From positions 21,944 through 85,943 of the forward strand of contig NZ_VTOL01000021.1 in assembly GCF_009801115.1 (NCBI RefSeq): 64,000 bases of DNA. The letters run 5' to 3'. The notes beneath the pieces are model-generated. The model was given only the letters and a program-made list of their open reading frames with translations, did not search any database and was not told the DNA's origin. The translations under genes and the position numbers were made by a program. Positions within the stretch are counted from its first letter, which is position 1, and each line of letters starts with the position of its first letter. Origin of the DNA: Dyadobacter sp. 3J3 (lineage in GTDB: Bacteria; Bacteroidota; Bacteroidia; Cytophagales; Spirosomataceae). This document shows, in pieces, positions 17,404 through 26,774 of the stretch.

Positions 17404-18195
17404 ATGAAACATATTCTGATTTTACTAGCGGCTGCGGCCTTGTTTTCTTCTTGTTCAAATGATGATGATTCTTCTGAATCGGTGACGCCGGTTGCTTCTC
17501 AAAAGACCACGATTACTTTCGATGCACGTGCAGGCAGTTCGGATTTTGCCCTGAACAAAGATTTTACAATCGGTACTCAGGTTTATAATTTTACAAAACT
17601 CAGGTATTGGGTGAGCAATATTTCGCTTACCGACTCGAAAGGTGTGGAATATAAAGTGCCAAATTCTTACTATCTGATGGAAGAAGTCGGGGATATGGAT
17701 CTTACCGGAACGGTTAATGATAATAATATGATCTATCCGGCCAACAAGCGCGAATCCATCACGCTTAATGATATTCCGGCTGGTGATTACAAAAAAATCA
17801 CATTTTCAATTGGCGTGGATCCTAAATACAATGATAATCTGAGCTTACAGGCGGGCGAGCTTTCGATTGCCAGCGGTATGAGCAGCATTGCCTGGATGTG
17901 GCATACAAGTTACATTTTCTCATCCATTGCAGGAACAGTAAAGCAAGGGACAGATACCGCCACGTTTTCATCAGAAACGGGATTGAACGCCAATTTTAAA
18001 ACGGTATCTGTTGAATTTACTTCCAGTGTTGATTTATCAAAACCGGTGATTCTTAATGTGGATGTCACAAAAATATTTGATGGGGTTGATCTTGTCAAAA
18101 ATCCAAAGATCAATGCGGCCAGTGCAACTTTAATGTCTGCGGTTGCCGGAAATATGGCAACCAAAGCTGTTACGCTCGGCTCGGCCACAAAATAA
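17404..18195 (+). CDS. MbnP family copper-binding lipoprotein (copy 3)
   Basis: I start at ATG 17404, giving a lipoprotein signal (MKHILILLAAAALFSSC). The 263-residue product has the same fold pattern as copies 1 and 2 but is the most divergent: TITFDARAGSSDFALNKD, LRYWVSNISLTDS, AGDYKKITFSIGVDP and AWMWHTSYIFSSIAG with W164 and W166. The W-x-W pair thus survives in all three copies. A His follows directly (MWHTS), absent from the other two, and could be an extra copper ligand. The MbnH gene starts on the base after its stop, so the pair is tightly coupled. Confidence 0.85.
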   Translation: MKHILILLAAAALFSSCSNDDDSSESVTPVASQKTTITFDARAGSSDFALNKDFTIGTQVYNFTKLRYWVSNISLTDSKGVEYKVPNSYYLMEEVGDMDLTGTVNDNNMIYPANKRESITLNDIPAGDYKKITFSIGVDPKYNDNLSLQAGELSIASGMSSIAWMWHTSYIFSSIAGTVKQGTDTATFSSETGLNANFKTVSVEFTSSVDLSKPVILNVDVTKIFDGVDLVKNPKINAASATLMSAVAGNMATKAVTLGSATK

Positions 18196-19245
18196 ATGAA
18201 TCAATTCAAAGCAATCATTCTGGCAGGGATTTTAATAAATGTCCTGCCAGCGTGCAGCAAGAATGAAAATGTTTCGGAGCCTCAGGTGTATCACCTGGAG
18301 GTTCCGGAGCACTTTCCACCGCCTGCTGCCGACACAGAAAACCCTGTAACATCAGGCGGTGTAGCGTTGGGAAGGGAATTGTTTTTTGATACAAGACTCT
18401 CGGCTAACAATAATATTTCCTGCGCAAGCTGTCATTTGCAATCCAAAGCTTTTAGTGACGGCGTTGCATTAACCAGCGCCGGAGCTTCCGGTACCAGTCT
18501 TCTCAGGCACACACCAGCTCTTTTCAATCTGGCCTGGGCGGATCATGGTTTTTTCTGGGATGGAGGATCTTCCAATCTTGAATCACAGGCGTTTGGTCCG
18601 TTAACGGCACACGACGAAATGGGCCAGGATTTAATCCAGCTAGTTACCGAGCTTAATGCCGTTCCAATGTATGTTCAAAGTTTCAAAACAGTATTCAATG
18701 AAGAAATCAAACCGCAGAATATCGTCAAAGCATTGGCACAATTTGAAAAAACGCTGATTTCTGGCAGTTCGAAATATGATCAATATAAATTGAGGAAACC
18801 CGGTGCAAACCTGAGTTCGCTTGAATTAAAAGGTATGGAGCTCGTTCGAACAAAGTGCCAGGGATGTCACGCAGGTGAACTTTTTACAGATTACAGCTAT
18901 CATAACAATGGTATTGACATAGATTTTAGTAACACCGATCACGAAGGAATTTACCAGGGCAGATACCGGATCAGTTATGATCTTTCTGATCTGGGAAGTT
19001 TTAAAACCCCTTCGTTGAGAAATCTGTTATTAACCGCTCCTTATATGCATGACGGCCGCTTTGCCACTTTACAAAATGTAATCGACAACTATTCTGAAAA
19101 TATCCGGCATTCACCGACACTTGATCCTTTACTTCCGAAAACGGGTATGAAATTAACGAAAGAGGAAAAAGAGGCGATAATTGCATTTCTTGCCACTTTA
19201 ACGGATTACACTTTTGTTGGCAACCCTCTGTTAAGTAAACATTAA
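18196..19245 (+). CDS. MbnH-type di-heme cytochrome c peroxidase / MauG-like enzyme (copy 2)
   Basis: The 349-residue product begins directly after MbnP copy 3. It has a lipoprotein signal (ending VLPAC), heme motifs CASCH (C76, C79, H80) and CQGCH (C221, C224, H225), and the usual VALGRELFFDTRLS, HTPALFNLAW and SLRNLLLTAPYMHDGRF blocks. Its length is normal for an MbnH or CCP. The tight coupling to an MbnP gene, as in copy 1, argues for MbnP maturation rather than general peroxide defence. It is the last gene of the locus. Confidence 0.88.
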   Translation: MNQFKAIILAGILINVLPACSKNENVSEPQVYHLEVPEHFPPPAADTENPVTSGGVALGRELFFDTRLSANNNISCASCHLQSKAFSDGVALTSAGASGTSLLRHTPALFNLAWADHGFFWDGGSSNLESQAFGPLTAHDEMGQDLIQLVTELNAVPMYVQSFKTVFNEEIKPQNIVKALAQFEKTLISGSSKYDQYKLRKPGANLSSLELKGMELVRTKCQGCHAGELFTDYSYHNNGIDIDFSNTDHEGIYQGRYRISYDLSDLGSFKTPSLRNLLLTAPYMHDGRFATLQNVIDNYSENIRHSPTLDPLLPKTGMKLTKEEKEAIIAFLATLTDYTFVGNPLLSKH

Positions 19246-19533
19246 TAATATGTTGTTATATTAAGTCAGGTAGTAAACGAGCTGTTATCTGCCCGCAAGC
19301 ATTCCAAGATATAGATTGATTGTTGCAAACTTCTTCCCGATGGCAGTCCAAAGCTCAGCCGCATACATTTCGAAAACTGATCCTGCATAAGTTTGTTTCA
19401 ATTCGGTAAATTTTACAGAAAGAGTCGATGTATATTATCATTCTGTTAACTCCTTCATAGTGAGTTATGCTTGTTTAACTTTGTAGTAGTATTACTATTA
19501 TTGTGACTCGTTTTAAAGTTTTTACCTGTTTTG
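19246..19533. other. Intergenic region after the copper-type locus
   Basis: This stretch holds a minus-strand frame (19437 to 19285, stop at 19287-19285) whose reading, with MYAAELWTAIGKKFATIN within it, has a coding look but no start that I would trust. It also has TAACTTTG at 19476-19483, a TAnnTTTG -7 element about 50 bp before the next gene. The rest shows nothing. Confidence 0.35.
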
Positions 19534-19956
19534 ATGATGAAGTGGATTAAAAAAAAAGAATGGGTTTATGCCGCGGTTACCGCCTTGCTGTTTGCAGGCG
19601 GAGTCATTTATTTAATTTTGCAGCCGGATTATGACGAACATTTTATTAATAAACTTGATAGCCGCAATAGTTTCAAAATTTTGTCAAAGAAAGAGAAAAA
19701 GGATTCGATTTTCATCCGCGTCGACGGTCTGTCTAATGCAAACTATGGCCTCAGATTAGATCTTTACATTCACGACCAGAAGGGGAAAACGTATAGACGC
19801 TTTTATTCAGAACTTATTAAAATACCAGCCGGTGAGATTCATGCAGCTTTTAAAAGAAAACTTCTAAGAGATTCTTCGGCTGCACAGTTGACTTATATAC
19901 CTGAACAAAGTAAGAATGTGGCTGGTCAGATTGTTTTGAAAACGGGCTTTTTTTGA
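19534..19956 (+). CDS. Hypothetical protein with one membrane helix
   Basis: I start at ATG 19534; a TTG lies just before it and a second ATG just after. The product of about 140 residues has a lysine-rich start (MKWIKKKE) and one membrane segment (WVYAAVTALLFAGGVIYLIL), then about 105 residues that look extracytoplasmic, with a charged stretch (LSKKEKKDSIFIRVDG) and short beta strands (YGLRLDLYIHD). The family is not recognised. It may belong with the next exported protein, 87 bp downstream in the same direction, but no shared role can be named. Confidence 0.6.
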   Translation: MMKWIKKKEWVYAAVTALLFAGGVIYLILQPDYDEHFINKLDSRNSFKILSKKEKKDSIFIRVDGLSNANYGLRLDLYIHDQKGKTYRRFYSELIKIPAGEIHAAFKRKLLRDSSAAQLTYIPEQSKNVAGQIVLKTGFF

Positions 19957-20043
19957 ATTCATGATATAAAACACGAGCCACGAAACATCAGGAATGATTA
20001 AATTTACTTGTCGACAGTCTTTTAAATAAAACTTATATTTAAT

Positions 20044-21453
20044 ATGACGATGAAGACATTTAGCTGCATAATGGCAGCATTTATCTTGCTTTTGAATGTA
20101 GCTAAATCCTATTCCCAAGGGAACAAAATTGTAAAAGCATCAGGTAAAATTGTTGATATCAGGGTAGGAGACAAATTAAGAAAGGGAGGATGGAATCTGG
20201 ATGCTTCGGTCAGGCCGGATGTATATGATGCTTATGTTCCGATGGAAGGCAGGTTTGTCACTTTTATTACCGATATAGATTCTATTCAGTTTAACGTAAA
20301 ACCCGGAGACTATCATTCGTTTGTAGTTTTGATCAATGGAAAAGATAGTGCTTTCACCGCAATCAAGGGAAGTTTGGATCTACCACGTGCAAGGTTTTCG
20401 GATTCGTATAAAAAAGTACATAAAGGCAAAACATTTGTAGAGATCCCGCAGGTATACGAACTTATGAATGTTGTGATAGCTCTCACAAAGGAAGGGAAGA
20501 AGGATAATGGAATGGCAATGAAAAATACCCCTTATTATGCCGACGTGCTTCACTGGTTTGACAAATTCTCAAATGAACCCGTAGTGATGGAGGTTAATTT
20601 GGCACTCGAAAATTCAGAAAATTATTCCGCGATAAAAATGGATGCCTACGCATTCGAATTTAAAGACGGGCATATATTGCAAAGTACGGTTTATGATAGA
20701 ATAGGTTTTTCGCAAACAAATAATATCGCCTACATGATACCAAAACTGCATGAGTTTGCAGAGAAAACAAGATTTTCCGATTTCTACACAGTTCACCAGG
20801 CATATTATAATGGACTCATAAAGAATTACAGAGATTCTATTGGCGTACCGGAAATGCAAAAATGGCTCAAAATTAATTTCCCATCGACCCGATACGATTC
20901 TTTTAAAATCATATTTTCACCCCTCGTTGCAGGTAATCAATCAGCAACCTGGTTTGATTATGATAATTTTAAAGAAGCCCAGGCGCATGTGAATTTTCCT
21001 TTTCGGGGCAAAGAGCAATCCGAATCATATTCGAAAGAGGCTTTATTGGTAGTGGATGGTAATATTGTGTTCACTGAACTTAATCATGCCTTTATCAATC
21101 CTGAAAGTGAAAAGCCGCAATATGCCAACAGGATTCAAAAGGCTTTTGAGAATTTGGGTAGATGGAACGATTCGCAAAAACCGGCTAAATATTATAATGA
21201 TGCCTTTTCGTCCTTCAATGAATATATGAACTGGGCGCTTGTTTGTGTGCGTTACATAGATTATTTGCCTGAAAAAGAACAGGATAAGCTAATCAAAAAA
21301 ACGGAAAATATGATGGTTAATTCGCGGGGATTTTTAAAATTTGCCGAGTTTGATCAATTTGTGGTGGCACTTTACAAAAAAAGGAAAAAGGGGCAGGTTG
21401 TAGCTGATTTATATCCGGAAATTATAAGCTGGTTTGAGAATAACAAGACATAA
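20044..21453 (+). CDS. Exported protein of unknown function
   Basis: The 469-residue product has a Sec signal (cleavage likely after SYSQ at about residue 25); a second ATG at 20050 would give the same signal. The first 100 mature residues look like a beta-rich domain (ASGKIVDIRVGDKLRKGGW, FVTFITDIDSIQFNVKPGD). The rest is alpha-helical with many charged residues and resembles a DUF4932-like metalloprotease domain only in general length. I see no HExxH motif, so I do not claim a protease. The gene stands alone after the single-helix protein and before the candidate RNA. Confidence 0.7.
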   Translation: MTMKTFSCIMAAFILLLNVAKSYSQGNKIVKASGKIVDIRVGDKLRKGGWNLDASVRPDVYDAYVPMEGRFVTFITDIDSIQFNVKPGDYHSFVVLINGKDSAFTAIKGSLDLPRARFSDSYKKVHKGKTFVEIPQVYELMNVVIALTKEGKKDNGMAMKNTPYYADVLHWFDKFSNEPVVMEVNLALENSENYSAIKMDAYAFEFKDGHILQSTVYDRIGFSQTNNIAYMIPKLHEFAEKTRFSDFYTVHQAYYNGLIKNYRDSIGVPEMQKWLKINFPSTRYDSFKIIFSPLVAGNQSATWFDYDNFKEAQAHVNFPFRGKEQSESYSKEALLVVDGNIVFTELNHAFINPESEKPQYANRIQKAFENLGRWNDSQKPAKYYNDAFSSFNEYMNWALVCVRYIDYLPEKEQDKLIKKTENMMVNSRGFLKFAEFDQFVVALYKKRKKGQVVADLYPEIISWFENNKT

Positions 21454-21583
21454 ATTAATGTGCTGGTTTTCAAAGCTTCCTTTCAAAGGGAGAGAACATG
21501 TCAGGTTTACCTTGTCGAGAAGTCTGCCGGGGAAATAGAATGACTCATAATCACAAGATTACCGGAAAAGTTAAAGATCAAAC

Positions 21584-21614
21584 AAAAAAAATGGCGGCCA
21601 GTATATCGGCCGCC
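21584..21614 (-). terminator. Rho-independent terminator, minus strand
   Basis: GGCGGCC (21593-21599) pairs exactly with GGCCGCC (21608-21614) around an 8-base loop, and on the minus strand a run of eight T follows directly (A-run at 21584-21591). No minus-strand gene lies upstream, which is the main reason to suspect a small RNA here. Confidence 0.65.
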
Positions 21615-21802
21615 TGTAATCTGCAACAGAAACCGGGCGCTATTAGCTGGTACGTTCCTGTGGTCCTAGACCAATCTATACAGGCGAAACCTGTTATTTG
21701 CATAACGTTCATTCTATTAATTCATGGAAAAAGGCAGTTCTTAGCGATCTGCGAACTGGTCGGCCAGCGTTCCATTCAAGATGGTTCCAATAATAGAATG
21801 AA
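21584..21802 (-). ncRNA. Candidate structured non-coding RNA on the minus strand
   Basis: A dense set of paired elements lies in a 220-base stretch with no convincing gene. TTCATTCTATTA (21709-21720) pairs with TAATAGAATGAA (21790-21801), enclosing ATGGAA (21724-21729) with TTCCAT (about 21771-21776) and CAGTTC with GAACTG. Two small hairpins follow: ACAGG-CGAAA-CCTGT (about 21680) and TGGTC-CTA-GACCA (about 21661). On the minus strand these end in a GC-rich hairpin with a run of eight U. I cannot match it to a named RNA family; it could be a small regulatory RNA. Flanks: 21454-21583 and 21803-22060 show nothing. Confidence 0.35.
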
Positions 21803-22060
21803 TGAGATTACGGCGTAAGTTAGTATTATTTTAAATAACATAGTGCCTCTGAATTCTTTTAAAACATCAATAGTGAGCTTTCATTTTAAACGACAAATAG
21901 GAATTTAACAATAATTTAAACTAGCAGATCAAGCAAAAAGTACCTGTTGAAATGGTTCAGATGCATGCCTCCACTGCGCAAGCGCAATTGCCCGTAGTAC
22001 CGTATTAGAAAAACGGAGATCTGGTCGTAACTTGCCTTGCGATTTACTCAGTGCTATACA

Positions 22061-23728
22061 ATGAATTATTTGGAAATAGAAAATAAACCCAAAAACTGCC
22101 TTTTAACTTTTTGTCTGTTCTTTCTTGTTTTGACAAGGGTATGCAACGCGCAGACTCCGGAGTTTTATGCTCCACTGGATTACAGCGTATTAAAGACAAA
22201 TACCAGTTTTTCAAGGCCGGATTCACTGCTTTTGGTACTGAAAGAAAAGTACAATAAAGCCGTTGCTGCCAATAACGAGCTTTCGTCCGCCGGATATTTA
22301 AAGCAAATAGGAGAATTGCTATTTGTTTCCGGGCATTATCCGCAGGCACTGGATTATCTTCTTCGGGCAGATAAAATTTACCGAAATCATCCTGATAAAA
22401 AACCGCTGGCAGAAAATCTTGTGCTTTTGGGGGAGCTGTATTACCGGAGCAGACAACCGGCTCAGGCCAGGAAACAATATAACGAAGCTTTAAGCCACTA
22501 TAAACAGCTTAAATTGACATCTGGTATGGCTCTTGTCTACGGCCATATAGGATATCTGTATGAAAAAAAGCAGCTTTACGATAGCGCTTTTTATTTTCAA
22601 AATAAGGCATTGTCGGCATATACGACAATAAAAGAGGAGCGGGGAATTGCGAAGATCTATGAAAATATTGGCAGCATTTATGAGGATAAAGAAAAATATG
22701 ATTCTGCCTATGTTTATTTCAACAAGGCTTATCTTCTCAATACACGCAGTGGAAATGAGATTGCTCAAATCGAAATTCTTAATAATTTGGGAGATGTTTT
22801 ACGTAAAACCGGCAAGTATCGCCAAGGGTTAGCACTAAGTTTGCAAGCGCTTGATCTGGCAATGAAAAAGGGAGAATATTATCAACTTTCAAGCGCCAGT
22901 AATGACGTTGCCAAAGCGTATAATTTTTTAAACAAAAACGACAGCGCCTTTTATTATCTCGCCCAGTCCCGTCAGTACCTGAACGATATATATTCTCAGG
23001 AAAGCAACAAACAACTTGCTTTGCTTCAGACCTTGTATGAAATTGAAAAAAAAGACAACGAAATAGAAAGTCTGGTACATGCAAGGCAGACAGATCTTTT
23101 GGTCAATATTTCGGCAGGAGTTGTCATTGTTCTGGTTCTTTTAATAACAGGTTTGATTATCAGCAGACAGCGTCTGAAAATTAAAAACGAACAAAAACTA
23201 CATGCACAGAATAGCCAGGTTTTTCAGGCTCAGGCTCAGTTGATGGAAGCTGAACTTGAAAATAAAAGGCTTTTGGAAGAAAACCTTACACAGCAGCTCG
23301 AAATAAAAACCAAGGAACTCACCAGCTATACCCTGCACGTAATCCGCAAAAATAAACTGCTGGAAGACTTGCAGTCGCAGCTGGAAGCGATGGTGAAAGA
23401 AGAAAAAAGGGATCAGAAAAAACAGATCAAACAACTATCGCTGCAAATCAGTGAAGGGCTTAGTGACGATCAGCACTGGGAAGAATTCAGAGGGATTTTT
23501 GAGCAGGTTCACCAGTCATTTTTTGACAGACTTCAACAACAATGCGATGCGCTCACGTCAAATGATTTGAGGCTGATAGCCCTGATCAAAATGAATATGA
23601 CGCCTTCGGATATTTCCACCTTACTGGGCGTTTCCCAGGATAGCCTCAGAGTTATGCGTCACCGTCTCAGAAAGAAACTCAATCTTGCAGCAGGCGAAAA
23701 TCTTTCAGCCTTTATTCAGACAATTTAA
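22061..23728 (+). CDS. TPR-repeat regulator with membrane segment, coiled coil and C-terminal HTH
   Basis: I start at ATG 22061; the TTG at 22037 only adds eight untypical residues. The 555-residue product has a signal or N-terminal segment (CLLTFCLFFLVLTRVCNA), several tetratricopeptide repeats over about residues 70-320 (for example ALVYGHIGYLYEKKQLYDSA), one membrane helix (ISAGVVIVLVLLITGLII) at about 350, a long coiled coil, and a C-terminal HTH (LIKMNMTPSDISTLLGVSQ) with the basic MRHRLRKKL. This layout is common in Bacteroidota as a membrane-bound regulator. It ends 242 bp before a TonB-dependent receptor, which it may control together with the direct repeats between them. Confidence 0.85.
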   Translation: MNYLEIENKPKNCLLTFCLFFLVLTRVCNAQTPEFYAPLDYSVLKTNTSFSRPDSLLLVLKEKYNKAVAANNELSSAGYLKQIGELLFVSGHYPQALDYLLRADKIYRNHPDKKPLAENLVLLGELYYRSRQPAQARKQYNEALSHYKQLKLTSGMALVYGHIGYLYEKKQLYDSAFYFQNKALSAYTTIKEERGIAKIYENIGSIYEDKEKYDSAYVYFNKAYLLNTRSGNEIAQIEILNNLGDVLRKTGKYRQGLALSLQALDLAMKKGEYYQLSSASNDVAKAYNFLNKNDSAFYYLAQSRQYLNDIYSQESNKQLALLQTLYEIEKKDNEIESLVHARQTDLLVNISAGVVIVLVLLITGLIISRQRLKIKNEQKLHAQNSQVFQAQAQLMEAELENKRLLEENLTQQLEIKTKELTSYTLHVIRKNKLLEDLQSQLEAMVKEEKRDQKKQIKQLSLQISEGLSDDQHWEEFRGIFEQVHQSFFDRLQQQCDALTSNDLRLIALIKMNMTPSDISTLLGVSQDSLRVMRHRLRKKLNLAAGENLSAFIQTI

Positions 23729-23830
23729 CTTCTTAACATTTAGATAATAGTAACTTAACAGAAGCTTAATGGCTTTTTTTTACTTCTTAATTTGCTTTAA
23801 ATCAGTATTTTAAATTGATATATTCATCTT

Positions 23831-23880
23831 TGTTTCTTTCTTGTAACGCTATAAATCCGGCTGTTTCCTTTTTGTAACGC
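23831..23880 (+). promoter_or_regulatory. Pair of 19-bp direct repeats upstream of the TonB-dependent receptor
   Basis: The sequence at 23831-23849 (TGTTTCTTTCTTGTAACGC) is repeated at 23862-23880 with two mismatches, a spacing of 31 bp or about three helical turns. They lie 91-140 bp before the start at 23971. A pair of direct repeats on one face of the helix is what a dimeric regulator binding site looks like, for example for a PhoB-type or the upstream HTH protein. Confidence 0.5.
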
Positions 23881-23970
23881 GCCTTATTTGGATCGCTGCA
23901 ATTTGTTTGCACACCTTCGTATCATCATCGGAGAAAGCAAATAGTTGCTTTGATCCTTTAACGCTTGCGA

Positions 23971-26736
23971 ATGGAAAACATGGTTTACAGATTTTATTTT
24001 ATAATAGCCTTTTTGCTGATTTCAATATCTGCATCTGCCGGAACTTTAAAAGGAAAACTGCTTGAAGCAGCAACCGGGCAGCCAGCGCTTGGCGTCGTTG
24101 TGATGATTGAAGGGACAAGTTTTCAGGATGTATCAGGGCTGGACGGAAGTTTTTCAATCGCAAACATTTCCGAGGGAAATTACAAGCTGGTTGTACGCCA
24201 TCTTTCTTATCAGACTATCATCAAGGATTTTGAAATCTCAAAGTCAGGACAACTTCAACTGGACATTTTCCTGGAACCTGCCGCCAATCTGATGCTTAAT
24301 GAAGTGGCCGTGATTGGTAAAAAAGACAACACGACGGATCAGGCCGCCAGATCTATGGAACGCAGTGCGAGCCAGGTCATGAATATTGTCTCAGCCAAAA
24401 CGATCCAGATTTCGCCTGATCTTACTGTTGCTAACGTTATTCAAAGAATGTCGGGTATTTCCATCGAGCGTAACAGCAACGGCGACGGGCAATATGCGAT
24501 TTTACGCGGGATGGATAAAAGATATAACTATACGCTGGTAAACGGGGTGAAAATTCCGAGTCCGGACAATAAATACCGGTATGTCCCTCTTGACATTTTT
24601 CCATCGGATTTGCTGGATCGCCTCGAAGTATACAAAGCGCTGACACCGTCGATGGAGGCAGACGCCATTGGTGGAGCCGTAAACCTGGTTATGAAAGATG
24701 CACCGGACCGGTTTATGTTATCGGCCAATATTTCAAGTGGTTATAACGAGCTTTTTATGCAGCGTGATTTCAAGAGTTACGATTATAAAAATGTTCAGAC
24801 CAAATCACCTTATGAAAAAAACGGAAGTCAGTACAATGCTACTCCTTCCGATTTTTCCAAAGCACCACTACAATACAGTTCCAAGTCGCCGCTTCCGAAT
24901 TTGCTGGGAAGTCTGGCCATTGGAAATCGTTATTTTGACAGGAAACTTGGTGTGCTTTTAGCAGGAAGTTATCAAAATACATTCCGTGGAAGCAATAGCC
25001 TTTTCTTTGATTCAGAAACGGTAGACACACTTAGAGGCGAGACGCTTACTAAAAGAAATGAAAGGCAATATTCCGAGCAGCAGACACGCTATGGTCTTCA
25101 TTCCAAACTGGATTTTCGTATTAATGACCGGAATAAAATCCAGTTTTATAATGCCCTCATGAGCCTGACCAATGTCCAGGTAAGAGATGTGAAATCAACC
25201 CAGCTGACGATTGGCGGTTATGATCCGGTGCTGGGAAATGCTACGCTGGGATATTCAACCCGTTCGCGCTTAACCCGCCAGAAAATTTTCAATAGCACAT
25301 TGCAGGGTAAACATCAGCTGGACGAACATTGGGGAGTAAATTGGTCGGCTGTATATTCCAAGGCAACTAATGAAGTTCCCGATAATGTAACGATTCCGCT
25401 GGCGGGAGTTCGCAAGAATTTTGTAGATAAACCAACAACCGTAGACGATGCAACGGTACGATGGGAACATAACAGCGACCGTGATCTTGCTGCTTATCTG
25501 AATGTTACTTACAAACATACCGTCGGGTCGACCGATCTGGAATGGATGGCAGGCGGACTTTTCAGGGATAAAAAGCGAACCAATTTTTATAATAATTATC
25601 AGTTACGGCCAACTAATCTTTTTGCTGAATACGGAGTTGATTTTAACAAGTATTCCGAGATTGATTTTACAATTCAGAATCCCCGTGGCTCTGTCGCCAC
25701 GGCACTCAACTATGATGCATCGGAACAGATTAAAGCAGGTTATCTACAATTGAAAGCAGAATCTGCGATGCTTGAAGTACTCGGAGGCGTGCGTGTAGAG
25801 GCCACCGATCAGGGTTATTCCATGAAATTTCCAATTGGTGAGGAAAGGCCGGAAGGGAGCCAGGTGTATACAGATATTTTACCAAGTTTGCATTTGAAAT
25901 ATAAAACAGACGGTAATGTCAATCTACGCGCTTCTTATTTTCGCTCACTCAACAGACCCGGTTTTTTTGAAATTGTTCCTTATCGTATCGTAAACGAGGA
26001 ATATCAGGAACGTGGAAATGCGGATTTGAAAAGAGCAATTGCTGATAATATTGACCTTCGGTATGAACTTTTTTCCAAACCTTCCGAGCAATTTATGGTG
26101 GGTCTTTTTTACAAACATATCAAAAATCCAATTGAGTATACCTTACAAAAAGATGCAATACGAGGTCAGGATATATTTTATTCTCCGGGAAATTTTGGAA
26201 ATGCAAACAACTACGGACTTGAACTGGATTTTATCAAGTATATCAAAATGTTTGGTGTAAAGGCAAATTATACCTATACCCATTCAGAAATCACCACGCC
26301 AAAATCCAAACGAATCCGTAATGAAAGTGGGGATCTTGAAACCATTAGCGTCGAGCAGTCAAGACCGCTTTACGGGCAATCCGCTCACGTAGCCAATCTT
26401 TCTCTCTTATTCAAAAACGCGAAAAAAGGAATTGATGCCCAGTTGGCAGGTGGTTTTACAGGCGAGCGGATCAATACAGTTTCCCAGTTTTTGGACAATG
26501 ATTTGTGGCAAAAAGGATTTATCCAGCTGGATGCATCTTTTGAAAAAACACTTAAAAACGGACTGGGACTTTTTGTCAAAGCGAACAACCTTCTTAATAC
26601 GCCGATGGAAGTATTTATGAAGAATTTCAGCGCAGCTAATAAAGATGTTGCTGATCAAAACAGCCAGAAAACAACGTTGATGCGCCGTGATTATTACCAA
26701 CGGTCTTACCTGATCGGCTTACGATTCAAATTCTAA
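23971..26736 (+). CDS. TonB-dependent outer-membrane receptor
   Basis: I start at ATG 23971 (a TTG at 23965 precedes). The 921-residue product has a signal peptide (ending ISASAG), a carboxypeptidase-regulatory-like domain (TLKGKLLEAATGQPALGVVV, about residues 23-105), a plug domain (about 125-235, with SPDLTVANVIQRMSGISIER and GGAVNLVM) and a long barrel ending in the aromatic strand SYLIGLRFKF. It imports a ligand across the outer membrane with energy from TonB. No SusD-like gene follows, so it is not a SusCD pair. Downstream are a beta-helix lipoprotein and a phytase, which suggests a phosphorylated substrate such as a phytate product, inferred from position. Confidence 0.92.
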   Translation: MENMVYRFYFIIAFLLISISASAGTLKGKLLEAATGQPALGVVVMIEGTSFQDVSGLDGSFSIANISEGNYKLVVRHLSYQTIIKDFEISKSGQLQLDIFLEPAANLMLNEVAVIGKKDNTTDQAARSMERSASQVMNIVSAKTIQISPDLTVANVIQRMSGISIERNSNGDGQYAILRGMDKRYNYTLVNGVKIPSPDNKYRYVPLDIFPSDLLDRLEVYKALTPSMEADAIGGAVNLVMKDAPDRFMLSANISSGYNELFMQRDFKSYDYKNVQTKSPYEKNGSQYNATPSDFSKAPLQYSSKSPLPNLLGSLAIGNRYFDRKLGVLLAGSYQNTFRGSNSLFFDSETVDTLRGETLTKRNERQYSEQQTRYGLHSKLDFRINDRNKIQFYNALMSLTNVQVRDVKSTQLTIGGYDPVLGNATLGYSTRSRLTRQKIFNSTLQGKHQLDEHWGVNWSAVYSKATNEVPDNVTIPLAGVRKNFVDKPTTVDDATVRWEHNSDRDLAAYLNVTYKHTVGSTDLEWMAGGLFRDKKRTNFYNNYQLRPTNLFAEYGVDFNKYSEIDFTIQNPRGSVATALNYDASEQIKAGYLQLKAESAMLEVLGGVRVEATDQGYSMKFPIGEERPEGSQVYTDILPSLHLKYKTDGNVNLRASYFRSLNRPGFFEIVPYRIVNEEYQERGNADLKRAIADNIDLRYELFSKPSEQFMVGLFYKHIKNPIEYTLQKDAIRGQDIFYSPGNFGNANNYGLELDFIKYIKMFGVKANYTYTHSEITTPKSKRIRNESGDLETISVEQSRPLYGQSAHVANLSLLFKNAKKGIDAQLAGGFTGERINTVSQFLDNDLWQKGFIQLDASFEKTLKNGLGLFVKANNLLNTPMEVFMKNFSAANKDVADQNSQKTTLMRRDYYQRSYLIGLRFKF

Positions 26737-26774
26737 AACTTTTTATAAAAATTACTTATCAATCTCGAATTCAA

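Noticed and set aside
21498..21818. 106-codon plus-strand frame
   Set aside because: It runs through the hairpins of the candidate RNA and has no protein-like composition.
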